Below, one piece after another: positions 25,922 to 34,308 of a stretch of DNA of 64,000 nt. Each line of letters begins with the position of its first letter. The stretch's first letter is position 1. Origin of the DNA: Mogibacterium timidum ATCC 33093 (GTDB lineage: Bacteria > Bacillota > Clostridia > Peptostreptococcales > Anaerovoracaceae); NCBI RefSeq assembly GCF_000525775.1, contig NZ_JALU01000003.1, forward strand, positions 39,052 to 103,051, given 5' to 3'. The translations under genes and the position numbers were made by a program. The notes beneath the pieces are model-generated. The model saw only the letters and a program-made list of their open reading frames with translations. It did no database searches and was not told where the DNA came from.

Positions 25922-26126
25922 ATCCCTTTCCTCCTCGGTTATGCTGCAAGGTGCCCGGCATATCCGCAGCATACGCTGCACTCCAACCCCTTAGCTCCGT
26001 TCTCTGTAGCCTTTGCGTATACAATTATATTGCATCAAATTGTTTTGTCAACGATTTAAATTGCACTTATATAAATACTTGCCGAATGCAGTCACTTTCC
26101 CGAGATTCGCGCAGTAAAATCATTCC

Positions 26127-26780
26127 TTACCAGGTGACTCGCCCATCACCCTTGATGTCTATCTTGTCTCCGAGGAATGTCGGCTTAGTCTTGAGCAGAC
26201 ACTGCACAAAAGCCTTCTCTCTGGACAGAAATTCTCTGACAGCTCTACGCTCATCCCCGGGATAATCCTTCTCAACTGCGCTGACTCCAACCGCTTCTAT
26301 ACCAAGTCTTCTGGCCGTGTATAATGAACGCCCCTCGTGGTAGTGTTGGGTGACGATTACGGCCGAATTCACACCAAATACAGCACGCGCACGATACATC
26401 GATTCGTAGGTCGAGAAGCCTGCATGGTCGAGAAAAATGTCTTCAGCCGAGACCCCGTGTTCTAAGCAGTAATTACGCATAACCTTGACCTCATCGTAAT
26501 TTGCCTTGCCATTGTCGCCGGAGAGCAGCAGCTTGGGCGCGGCTCCGGCCTTATACAGTTCAATACCTCGATCCAGACGATCCTGCAGAATCTTGGTTGG
26601 CTTGCCGTTTCCGTACACGCCGGCTCCCAGCACAATGATACAGTCACGAGGTTCGCTTGACACCTGATCCGGTGTCCGGAGGTATCTCTCGCCGCCAAAT
26701 TTTACGAAAAGATTTATCCCGACTATCACCAGGACGAGCAACAATATTAACTTAATTATGAATTTAAAAATCTTAAGCAT
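26127..26780 (-). CDS. YdcF/SanA-family membrane-anchored protein (DUF218)
   Basis: A 217-residue protein with one N-terminal membrane helix (~5-25) and a DUF218 domain: IIVLGAGVYGNGKPT, KLLLSGDNG, FLDHAGFSTYES and VIVTQHYHEGRSLYTARRLG. SanA/YdcF relatives affect envelope permeability and vancomycin sensitivity in E. coli; the biochemical activity is not established. ATG 26780 is preferred over an upstream extension because that extension would run through the terminator of the neighbouring gene. An AGGA lies rather far (13 bases) from the ATG. Confidence 0.85.
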   Translation of the reverse strand: MLKIFKFIIKLILLLVLVIVGINLFVKFGGERYLRTPDQVSSEPRDCIIVLGAGVYGNGKPTKILQDRLDRGIELYKAGAAPKLLLSGDNGKANYDEVKVMRNYCLEHGVSAEDIFLDHAGFSTYESMYRARAVFGVNSAVIVTQHYHEGRSLYTARRLGIEAVGVSAVEKDYPGDERRAVREFLSREKAFVQCLLKTKPTFLGDKIDIKGDGRVTW

Positions 26781-26826
26781 AGTTAATATGATATTCCTCG
26801 TTCGTGTCGTACGCAAGGAATTAATG

Positions 26827-26897
26827 TAAAAAAAGCAAAACCGAGCTCCATAGCGAGCCACAAATATCACGGTGGCGCAACTCTGATGGAGCCCGGT
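26827..26897 (-). terminator. Rho-independent terminator of the ybjQ-like operon
   Basis: ACCGGGCTCCAT and ATGGAGCTCGGT (- strand) pair with one mismatch around a ~34-base loop and are followed by TTTGCTTTTTTT. Confidence 0.75.
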
Positions 26898-26939
26898 TAT
26901 TCATTTATCGCACTGCTCACGGCGTGCGACATCATCAAA

Positions 26940-27254
26940 TTAGTCGAGGAATTTTACAGCTGTGCCGTAAGCCATAACCTCTGCAGCGTTCTGCATTACC
27001 GATGCAGACGAGTAACGAATCGCCACGATAGCGTCCGCACCCACAGACTCGGCCTCTTCAACCATTCTCTTGGTTGCCAGCGCTCTGGCGTTGTTCATCA
27101 TCTCGTTATACTTAACGAGCTCACCGCCGACAAGAGTCTTAAACCCCGCCCCGATGTCTCTGATAGCATTAACAGTCTGAATTGTGCTACCTTTAACCAA
27201 GCCGACAGTCTCAAGCTTTCTGCCTGCAATTTCATTAGTAGTTACTAAGATCAT
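26940..27254 (-). CDS. YbjQ-family (UPF0145) heavy-metal-binding-domain protein
   Basis: A 104-residue cytoplasmic protein of the YbjQ family. Characteristic wording: MILVTTNEIAGRKLETVGLVKG, then ALATKRMVEEAESVGADAIVAIRY, and the end EVMAYGTAVKF. The fold resembles oligomeric dodecin/HMA-like assemblies; the function is unknown. ATG 27254 has GGGAG upstream and overlaps the preceding small membrane-protein gene by 20 bases, so the two are one operon. Confidence 0.88.
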   Translation of the reverse strand: MILVTTNEIAGRKLETVGLVKGSTIQTVNAIRDIGAGFKTLVGGELVKYNEMMNNARALATKRMVEEAESVGADAIVAIRYSSASVMQNAAEVMAYGTAVKFLD

Positions 27255-27465
27255 CGTCTTCTCCCTTCTGAATCTCGCGGATTCTCTCAATCAAGATGTG
27301 CAGCACCCCATATACAAACCCGGCACAGATAAGCGCCGCAATTATTCTCGCTCCCAATGGTAACCCCGGAATGAAGGTAAATCCTACAAAATATGCCAGA
27401 ATTGTTCCAATCACAATTCCAATGATTACAACTGCTACCAATATACTGCCGATCTTATTCTTCAT
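27235..27465 (-). CDS. Small two-span membrane protein (76 residues)
   Basis: Two hydrophobic helices (~8-32 and ~38-58) connected by a short turn, with a charged C-terminal tail RIREIQKGEDDDLSNY. No family is recognised. The 20-base overlap with the YbjQ-like gene and shared strand argue for real expression and possibly a joint role at the membrane. The ribosome site (AAGAGAAGAG) is weak. Confidence 0.7.
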   Translation of the reverse strand: MKNKIGSILVAVVIIGIVIGTILAYFVGFTFIPGLPLGARIIAALICAGFVYGVLHILIERIREIQKGEDDDLSNY

Positions 27466-27757
27466 CTAAATAATCTCTTCTCTTAAATACCCGCGAATAC
27501 CCGAGCCGCCAATATTGACCGCCCCGCATTTCATATTAATTATACGTGAGACATCCGGTTCAGGCAATTCCGCGCGACAAAATTTAAGGAAGGCTTAAGA
27601 TAATGCTTATGAAGATTCCCATTTGCGAATATATATTACAAATCACATAGATAAAAGCAAGTATCTCAAAGAACTTGGATAAAGAAGATCCGGGCGAGGC
27701 GAAAGATGATCTTTTTCACTTGATCCTCATCCTGCATGTTGGAATCCTGTAGTGGAT
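27466..27757. other. 292-bp intergenic stretch, no supported gene
   Basis: The gap separates the ybjQ-like operon from the oxidoreductase trio. A + strand frame ending near 27750 (tail LDKEDPGEAKDDLFHLILI) has no usable start codon and may be a remnant. A weak 6-bp hairpin with TTTT near 27690-27715 could terminate rightward transcription. Nothing stronger was seen. Confidence 0.3.
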
Positions 27758-28141
27758 TTAACGACTGTATTTAAATGATACTACTCCAATACTCCTGCTC
27801 GCCACCAAATTCACACCTGTGCCAAGGAAGTTCTCTGATATCACGTCGTTTATCTTAACCGGTGCCGAGACTCTTATTCCTTGAATCTCATTCATAGCAT
27901 CTTGCCACATATCCAGCGGAATCTCACCATCAGTTATCACGGGGAGCACTCTGTCAATTGCCCCATCGATTTTTACAGTTGAAGTCAGGATTCTCATTGG
28001 CCTTGTCACTTCCTGCCTGGCATAGTTCAGACCTTCCTCGCAGCTGTATCCCTGCACATCTTTAACCTTATCTCCATCAAGAAGTACGGTAATTTTGCAG
28101 CCTTTTGGGCAGTTGACGCACACTAGCTCAGATTCTCTCAT
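27758..28141 (-). CDS. DUF1667 domain protein
   Basis: A 127-residue protein starting with a cysteine motif CVNCPKGCKI and a later Cys (GYSCEEGLNYA), the usual four-cysteine pattern of DUF1667, probably binding an iron-sulfur cluster or zinc. In many Firmicutes this small protein is encoded directly after two FAD-dependent oxidoreductases, as here. It overlaps the upstream gene by 14 bases. It likely acts as an electron-transfer or assembly subunit of the trio. Confidence 0.88.
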   Translation of the reverse strand: MRESELVCVNCPKGCKITVLLDGDKVKDVQGYSCEEGLNYARQEVTRPMRILTSTVKIDGAIDRVLPVITDGEIPLDMWQDAMNEIQGIRVSAPVKINDVISENFLGTGVNLVASRSIGVVSFKYSR

Positions 28142-29555
28142 GCGAATCCTCCTTTATACGAATCTCCAGGTTCCCACAAGCTTGCTCAAGCTGCTTACCC
28201 GCTAAGACTATCTGCTCCATCTCAGATGGAATAACGGCATCTTTATTAATCGTTCTCAGAACAGTATCACCTTTAGCAATCTCTATTGTAATATTCTTCA
28301 TCGGCTTGCGAACTCGGAAATAGAAGGTTACTGTCTTGGGTAAATTCATCCTATGAATCCTCGCCGGAACCACGTAACCCACCAGATTACCGGCCCTTAT
28401 ATCGTCGTAATCAGATTGCAGTTTCCCCATGTCAGAGATTCGCAATCCGCTCGTAATATCATTCTTTACATCATCGTAGCCGGATTGCAGATCCGCCTGA
28501 GGCTGAGCCTCAGCCTCATCCCCCGGAGCAGAAGCAACTTCAGTCCGGCTGTCTGAAGTTGCTTTGTCTGACATCGCTGTATTAATATAACGGATATAAC
28601 GTATTGCACCAAGCGCCGCTTCTCCCGCCTGCTTGGTGACAAAATCTGCAAGATCATGAACATGGAGTCCATTTCCACAGGCAAATACGCCCGGCACAGA
28701 AGTCATATAATTCTCATCGACCACAGGGCCTCGGATGATCGGATCCATAACGATTCCGGCTTCCTCCGCGAGAGTATTTTCAGGAATTAACCCCACGCTA
28801 AGGAGCAATGTATCCACGTCAAAATACATCTCTGTACCTGTAATAGGCCTCTTGTCCGCATCGACCTCGGATACCTCTATTCTCTCAAGTCTGTCGTGCC
28901 CATAGATGTTTGTAACGGTGTGTGACAGGTACAGCGGTATCCCAAAATCATCGAGACACTGCTTCATATTTCGCGGGAGCCCGTTGCTGTATGGCATCAG
29001 CTCAGCTACACCCAGAACCTCCGCGCCTTCGAGGGTCATCCTCCTAGCCATAATCAGACCGATATCTCCGGAGCCGAGGATAAACACCCTCTTGCCCACG
29101 AGATATCCGTCTATATTGAGGTATCTCTGTGCCTGTCCTGCGGTGTAGACGCCGGTAGGACGTTCTCCGGGTATTCCAAGAGAGCCACGGCTTCTCTCAT
29201 AACATCCGACAGCCAAAATTATGATATCTGCACGGATTTGCTGATATCCTTCCTCCGGATTTACATATTGTATGATACGGTCACTGCTCATGTGCGTACC
29301 CATAGTGCCCAACTTGACTTCAACCTCTGCATCCAACACCTGCTGCTCATAACGCTCCGCAAAAGCCGGTCCGCTGAGCTGCTCCTTAAAGGTCGTCAGC
29401 CCAAAGCCGTTATGTATGCACTGGTTCAGCACACCACCGAGCTCTCTATCCCTTTCGATTAGAACAACATCATTCACGCCTTCTTGTTTAAGCTTTGCAG
29501 CCGCAGCAAGTCCGCCGCAACCTCCGCCAATTACCACTGCCTGACAATGTCTCAT
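28128..29555 (-). CDS. NAD(P)/FAD-dependent oxidoreductase, pyridine-nucleotide-disulphide type
   Basis: A 475-residue flavoprotein. FAD motif VVIGGGCGGLAAAAKL at the N-terminus, NAD motif VFILGSGDIGLIMARR near residue 150, and second FAD motif GVFACGNGLHVHDLADF near 300. This is the middle protein of GlpA-like/FAD/DUF1667 clusters. After the flavin domain an acidic linker (~330-390, rich in Ala, Glu and Asp) leads to a ~90-residue C-terminal beta-rich part. GGAG lies 10 bases before the ATG. It probably re-oxidises the partner dehydrogenase with NAD(P). Confidence 0.87.
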   Translation of the reverse strand: MRHCQAVVIGGGCGGLAAAAKLKQEGVNDVVLIERDRELGGVLNQCIHNGFGLTTFKEQLSGPAFAERYEQQVLDAEVEVKLGTMGTHMSSDRIIQYVNPEEGYQQIRADIIILAVGCYERSRGSLGIPGERPTGVYTAGQAQRYLNIDGYLVGKRVFILGSGDIGLIMARRMTLEGAEVLGVAELMPYSNGLPRNMKQCLDDFGIPLYLSHTVTNIYGHDRLERIEVSEVDADKRPITGTEMYFDVDTLLLSVGLIPENTLAEEAGIVMDPIIRGPVVDENYMTSVPGVFACGNGLHVHDLADFVTKQAGEAALGAIRYIRYINTAMSDKATSDSRTEVASAPGDEAEAQPQADLQSGYDDVKNDITSGLRISDMGKLQSDYDDIRAGNLVGYVVPARIHRMNLPKTVTFYFRVRKPMKNITIEIAKGDTVLRTINKDAVIPSEMEQIVLAGKQLEQACGNLEIRIKEDSHERI

Positions 29556-29556
29556 G

Positions 29557-30990
29557 TTAGCGATTCTCCTTTTTCAAGATTTGTGAATTCCGGCCATCCA
29601 GTACAATCTCAAGAGGAGACCTGTTAAGCTCTCTAGCCAATATCTCAACGACCTTCGGCTCACAAAAGCCGCCCTGACACTTGCCCATCCCCGGCCGTAC
29701 TCGCTTCTTGACGCCCTTGACGCTCCTCGCTCCGCATACGTCATGTATTGCCGCAACTATCTCGCCCTCGGATATTGTCTCACATCGGCAAACGATGTTC
29801 CCGTACTGTGGCTTTGCACGAACCAGCTCATCTCGCTCTTCATCGCTTAACTCAGACACGACAACCGAACGCTTCCTCGTCATAACTGCGTCAGCGTTAG
29901 GCCGCGGGTTAAATCTATCAATTACGAAATTATCTATAACGTACTCTGCAATTCCCGGAGCACTGGCAAGCCCCGGAGATTCAATCGATGCAACATTTAT
30001 AAAATCCGGATTGTCGGCATCTAACGGCCCGATTATAAAATCCTTTGACGTCGAACTCGGTCTCAAGCCGGCAAAGGTTCGTATCGACTTGTGGAGCGGT
30101 ACATCATTTATAATCTTGGAAATGTTCTCACGTATGTATGCCGCTCCCCCGACACTTGTTGCAGTAGTGGCCGGTTCGTCCAGCTGTTCGCTGTTAGGAC
30201 CGATGAGAGTATTGCCATATACAGTCGGAATGGCCAGCACGCCCTTGCCCTTTGCCGTCGGAACCGGAAAGATAACACGGTCTACCACTTGCTCATCATT
30301 GCTTATGACGTAATATTCACCGCGTCTTGGCAGCATTTCGAAATCCACTGTATCTGAAACCATCCGGCAAATTGAAGCCGCACCTAACCCTGCAGCATTA
30401 ATTACCATCTTGGCATGAAAAGCCTCTCCACCGGAGGTAATTAAATATCCATCTTCCGTCTTCTCTATATCGTCCACCTTGTGATTAAGATATAATTCAG
30501 TGCCATTGCTCACAGCAACCTGCATACAGGCAATTGCAACCTCCCACGGATATATGACAGACATTGCCGGGAATGACAAAACCTTTGTAACATTCTCACT
30601 GAGCTTCGCCTCGACAGCTCTTGCTTCATCACCGGACAGGAGCTCATGCGGAATATCCCTGCGTGCAGCCCTATCTGCCAGCACATCAAGCCTGGCTTCT
30701 TCCTCTGCACCACATGCAACGACATACGCACCGGTATTCTTGATATGGCAATTCAATTCCTCACATAGCTGCGGGTACTTGCGCGCACCTATAACATTGA
30801 GCTCCGCCTTCAGTGTACCGTCCTCAGGATCATATCCGGCATGTACAATTGCCGAATTAGCCATTGTCGCTCCGTTTGCTATATCATTTTCCTTATCAAG
30901 CACTGCTACTTTTAACTCGTACCGGGAAAGCTCTCTGGCAAGCATCGTGCCACAGATTCCCGCACCAATGATCACTATGTCGTAAAGCAT
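29557..30990 (-). CDS. GlpA/LhgO-like FAD-dependent dehydrogenase with BFD-like [2Fe-2S] domain
   Basis: A 477-residue DAO-family flavoenzyme. FAD motif DIVIIGAGICGTMLAREL at the start; substrate domain to ~370; then a BFD-like cysteine domain with CRCETISEGEIV and GMGKCQGGFCEP, as in anaerobic glycerol-3-phosphate dehydrogenase GlpA. Candidate substrates are glycerol 3-phosphate or an L-2-hydroxyacid such as 2-hydroxyglutarate; no glpK or glpF is adjacent. GGAGG stands next to the ATG. It lies 40 bases downstream of the first opine-dehydrogenase-like gene without an obvious terminator, so read-through from there is possible. Confidence 0.85.
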   Translation of the reverse strand: MLYDIVIIGAGICGTMLARELSRYELKVAVLDKENDIANGATMANSAIVHAGYDPEDGTLKAELNVIGARKYPQLCEELNCHIKNTGAYVVACGAEEEARLDVLADRAARRDIPHELLSGDEARAVEAKLSENVTKVLSFPAMSVIYPWEVAIACMQVAVSNGTELYLNHKVDDIEKTEDGYLITSGGEAFHAKMVINAAGLGAASICRMVSDTVDFEMLPRRGEYYVISNDEQVVDRVIFPVPTAKGKGVLAIPTVYGNTLIGPNSEQLDEPATTATSVGGAAYIRENISKIINDVPLHKSIRTFAGLRPSSTSKDFIIGPLDADNPDFINVASIESPGLASAPGIAEYVIDNFVIDRFNPRPNADAVMTRKRSVVVSELSDEERDELVRAKPQYGNIVCRCETISEGEIVAAIHDVCGARSVKGVKKRVRPGMGKCQGGFCEPKVVEILARELNRSPLEIVLDGRNSQILKKENR

Positions 30991-31030
30991 TTGTCCTCCG
31001 GTTGCTGCGGTTAGTATTTCATTTCATTTA

Positions 31031-32092
31031 TTATTTGTAAAATTCTATAAATTGTTCTTTATCCACCGGCATTTCGAATACAGATTCTATCGTTCCGGTA
31101 CCTAAGTACCATTTCCATACCTTATTCATTTCCGGAGTTTCGACATCAAACAATTTCGCAATATCTATCAAAATCTTAAGTCCAAACGGGAAATCCGCAG
31201 TGAAATACCTTGAATTCCAGTCTACTTTCCACCCATTTCCCGATTTACACATAGGTGATCCAAGTCCTTTAAGCTCCTCCATATTACGAATCTTAGCTGT
31301 CATTGACTCTATGCTGTCACTCTCGTAGTATATACGCAAAGAGATTACACCCGACACATCTAACGGAAGCTTATCGCATATCTGCATCAATTCATCATTG
31401 AAATTGAGTAAAACCTCTGAACTTTCATCATCCCATTCCTCATAAAATAACGGGTTATCTGCATATTCGTAATCTCTAGGTTGTGCATGAAACAAAGCAT
31501 ACAGTCTTGCTGTATGTAATATTGGATTAGATGGAGTAAGCGTTACATTCAAATAATTCGGTAAAGTATCCGTCTTAATCGAGAATAAATTTTCTACTAT
31601 TTCTTTATATCGATCCACTGCATACGCAGGAATTGTGCCGATATGCAGTTCTTCCTTTCTTCCCAGCATGTAAACGGATTGCCCGTACGTTTTTAACCTC
31701 GAAATGCTGTGTACCCTTTGCATTCCCAGCAGTATCATACCCTTTTGAATGAGATTGTAGAATGCAAATTCAGCACCCCCACTTCCGGGCACTACAAACA
31801 AGGTCTGTCCTTCGTTTACAAGTGGCTCCAGCCTCTTTGCAAACTCATCGAAAGTTGATGCAGGTGTCGTAATACAGATCATGTCTACGCCCCGGACGGC
31901 TTTGTCAAGCTCTGAACAAATCATTATATTACTGCTATAGAACAACAACTTATCATCTCTATCATAAACTTCGATAGTATCACTCCAGTCGTTTGGACGC
32001 CTGCTATATATTTTGATATTATGACCTTGATGTGCAAACTCTGCAGCCATCAAGGTTCCCATATTTCCGCCTCCGACAATTGCTATATTCAT
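31031..32092 (-). CDS. Opine (octopine/nopaline) dehydrogenase-like protein, copy 1
   Basis: A 353-residue NAD(P)-binding protein. The Rossmann motif IAIVGGGNMGTLMAAEF opens the chain, followed by IYSRRPNDWSD, the TTPASTF edge, and a C-terminal helical domain with TPSNPILHTARLY, in which the His-containing stretch matches the octopine dehydrogenase fold. It is colinear without gaps with copy 2 (35450-36511), at roughly two-thirds identity by eye. Family enzymes reductively condense an amino group with a 2-oxo acid. Within a polysaccharide locus that would mean making an N-(1-carboxyalkyl) substituent; the substrate is unknown. AGAGGG precedes the ATG. Confidence 0.75.
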   Translation of the reverse strand: MNIAIVGGGNMGTLMAAEFAHQGHNIKIYSRRPNDWSDTIEVYDRDDKLLFYSSNIMICSELDKAVRGVDMICITTPASTFDEFAKRLEPLVNEGQTLFVVPGSGGAEFAFYNLIQKGMILLGMQRVHSISRLKTYGQSVYMLGRKEELHIGTIPAYAVDRYKEIVENLFSIKTDTLPNYLNVTLTPSNPILHTARLYALFHAQPRDYEYADNPLFYEEWDDESSEVLLNFNDELMQICDKLPLDVSGVISLRIYYESDSIESMTAKIRNMEELKGLGSPMCKSGNGWKVDWNSRYFTADFPFGLKILIDIAKLFDVETPEMNKVWKWYLGTGTIESVFEMPVDKEQFIEFYK

Positions 32093-32173
32093 ATTCCCTC
32101 TAAATCCTTATTATAAACAAAAATGCCAACTTCAGTAATTCCAAGTGTTTAAATCGCTATTAAAGCGCATAAA

Positions 32174-32215
32174 CTTCTTAGTCAGTGAGTGCTTACGCAC
32201 TCACTGACTAAGAAG
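32174..32215. repeat. Perfect 19-bp inverted repeat with 4-base loop
   Basis: CTTCTTAGTCAGTGAGTGC and its exact complement surround TTAC. It lies between copy 1 of the opine-dehydrogenase-like gene and the GH25 terminator. No strong T-tract follows on either strand, so it is not an ordinary terminator; a cruciform, protein-binding site, RNA processing site or mobile-element scar are possible. Confidence 0.85.
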
Positions 32216-32253
32216 CATTTTACGGTTTACGGCGTATCTTACCGTTAAACCCA

Positions 32254-32282
32254 GAAAAAGGAAGGTGAGCTAATCACCCTCC
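32254..32282 (-). terminator. Rho-independent terminator of the GH25 gene
   Basis: GGAGGGTGA and TCACCTTCC (- strand) pair with one G-U, 5-base loop, followed by TTTTTCTGG. It begins 22 bases after the lysozyme stop. Confidence 0.85.
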
Positions 32283-32304
32283 CATATAATTTGTGTATCG
32301 TCAG

Positions 32305-34197
32305 CTACCTGTTATACCAGTAGTTCATATCTACATTGCCGCTTATACCGTCGACCTTGCCTTTACTTGTGTACTGCCAGACATCATATCTTCCCTTATA
32401 TGTCACCTTGCTGTAATACTGAGCAACCCACACCCTATAAGCACTAAGATGCCTCATATCCAAGTTGTTGTTTAGCCAACTTGTGCTTGCATAAATCATC
32501 GGAGTATACCCTAGCGCCTGGATTGTCTCACAGAATCCTTTTATAGCTGTTGTCCTTGCTGCAACAGAAATGCCGTTCGATCTTGCACCACTCTGATACT
32601 CCGTATCTACTACGAGCGGAAGTTTTATATCGTATTTTTTGATAAGAGATACGAGGTATCTTGCTTCTTCTGCTCCTTCTGTATAATCTATCGCTTCAGA
32701 GAACATGTACGCTCCAACCTTTAGGCCTGCCGCGATTGCTCCTGCTATATTCTGCTCAAACTTTGAATCCTTCGCAAGGGTGCCGTACTTCTTGCCTCGA
32801 TATCCTGCTCTGATGATTACAAAGTCTATTCCGGCAGCCTTTACCTTCTGCCAGTTGATATTTCCCTGAAACTCGGAAACGTCGATACCTTTTAGCTGAT
32901 CAACAATCGCTCCCGAAGCATCCGTTAAGTATGTCTCCCCATTCAGTTTAAAGGTACCAAACAGCATTACCCCATCGGCATTAAATGCGTACCTTTTGCT
33001 GTCAAGCTCCTTAATTGTGTTTCTAACCATTTTATGGTCTTTTTCGAAGTAGAACCAGTTTCCACCGACATACTGCCAGCCCTTCACTGCTGCGCCTGAT
33101 GCATTGAAGTAATACCAGTCATTGGATTTTTTCTGCCAACCAGTCTTCATAGCACCATCGCTACCTAGGCAGTATAGGCCGCCATCGATGTTTCTGAAAC
33201 CAGTCTCCATTTCACCGTGCTTACCCAGGTAGTACCAGCAGCCACCAACCTGTTGCCAGCCAGTTCTCACCGCACCATCAGTACCCAAGTATACCCATTT
33301 CCCTTCTATCTGCTGCCAGCCGATCTTCATTCTGCCGTCGTTAGGTCCGCCAAAATAGTAACCTTTTCCATCTATCAAAGTGGTATCGGTCTCCATCTCG
33401 CACAATTCATCGAAGTAATACCAATACCCACCGTACTTCAGCCAGCTGTTCCTTAAAGCTGCTCCGTCTGCACCATAATATGACCAGATATCAGCAATCT
33501 TTTTACCTTTTTCCTGGAATTCTCCAACTGATATCCAACCGGTCTTCATCACTCCATCGTTATGATCACCGAAGTAGTACTTCTTGCCATCCAGTTCCTG
33601 ATGGCCAATAAGCATTGCGCCCGCCTTATCAAAGTAGTACCAGCAGCCACCAATCTTCTGCCAGCCGGTCTTCATCGCACCGTCTGTGCCAAAGTAATAG
33701 TAGTATCTACCGATCTTCTGCCAGCTCGTCTTCATAAGTCCATCGTTTGTTCCGAAGTAATATTTCTTACCATCGATAGAGCAGAGACCTGTCTGCATTA
33801 CACCTGCTCCGTTGTAGAAGCGCCAACCGCCGGCCTCTTTCTTCCATGAACCTGCAATTACAGGTGCTTCTAAAACATCATCGTTTACATAATTATTTTC
33901 ATCATAAGTTGTATCTCTAGCTTGTGTTGTGGAATCCGCTGTCTGTCCATCTGCTGCATCAGCTTCTTTGTCTTCATGTTCTTCTTCAGCCTGACCAACT
34001 GCCCCATCATTACGGTCAGCTGCCTCTGTAGCTGTAACTTCATTGTTAGCAGCTTCGTTTACAACAGCTTCTTTGCCTGCAGCATTAACCACTAAACAGA
34101 AACCAGCCATAATCATGGTAAAACATGTTGCTATTAGTATCAGATGATGACGCAGTTTCTCCGTTTCAGCCATGTCATTTATCTGAATCCTCTTCAC
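32305..34197 (-). CDS. GH25 lysozyme with choline-binding (CW) repeats
   Basis: A ~630-residue exported muramidase. An N-terminal hydrophobic signal segment (ends ...CLVVNAAG) is followed by an acidic, Ala/Glu-rich linker. About a dozen ~20-residue repeats of the type GWQKIGGCWYYF...GAM (residues ~115-430) are choline-binding modules. The C-terminal ~195 residues are glycoside hydrolase 25: GIDVSEFQGNINW (catalytic Asp), LPLVVDTEYQ (catalytic Glu region), DVWQYTSKG. It should bind phosphocholine on the wall polymer and cut peptidoglycan. GTG 34197 (GGAAG 9 bases upstream) is my start; ATG 34173 is also possible. Its leader region resembles the CHAP protein at 61984. Confidence 0.9.
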   Translation of the reverse strand: MKRIQINDMAETEKLRHHLILIATCFTMIMAGFCLVVNAAGKEAVVNEAANNEVTATEAADRNDGAVGQAEEEHEDKEADAADGQTADSTTQARDTTYDENNYVNDDVLEAPVIAGSWKKEAGGWRFYNGAGVMQTGLCSIDGKKYYFGTNDGLMKTSWQKIGRYYYYFGTDGAMKTGWQKIGGCWYYFDKAGAMLIGHQELDGKKYYFGDHNDGVMKTGWISVGEFQEKGKKIADIWSYYGADGAALRNSWLKYGGYWYYFDELCEMETDTTLIDGKGYYFGGPNDGRMKIGWQQIEGKWVYLGTDGAVRTGWQQVGGCWYYLGKHGEMETGFRNIDGGLYCLGSDGAMKTGWQKKSNDWYYFNASGAAVKGWQYVGGNWFYFEKDHKMVRNTIKELDSKRYAFNADGVMLFGTFKLNGETYLTDASGAIVDQLKGIDVSEFQGNINWQKVKAAGIDFVIIRAGYRGKKYGTLAKDSKFEQNIAGAIAAGLKVGAYMFSEAIDYTEGAEEARYLVSLIKKYDIKLPLVVDTEYQSGARSNGISVAARTTAIKGFCETIQALGYTPMIYASTSWLNNNLDMRHLSAYRVWVAQYYSKVTYKGRYDVWQYTSKGKVDGISGNVDMNYWYNR

Positions 34198-34308
34198 AAT
34201 CCTGTTCTTCCTTTTTTCTCCTTTATTTCGCAATTTGTTGTTATGCGCGTCTCAGCACTAGTTTGATTTTATCATATTAAATTTTGCTATGGCAAGCATT
34301 TGATTTAA

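Noticed and set aside
27640..27755. + strand frame with tail LDKEDPGEAKDDLFHLILI
   Set aside because: No start codon with a ribosome site and a stop just upstream; could be a remnant, but there is no homology I can name.
32174..32215. Insertion-sequence end or transposon remnant at the perfect palindrome
   Set aside because: No transposase fragment, target duplication or second inverted repeat was found nearby, so it is reported only as an unexplained palindrome.
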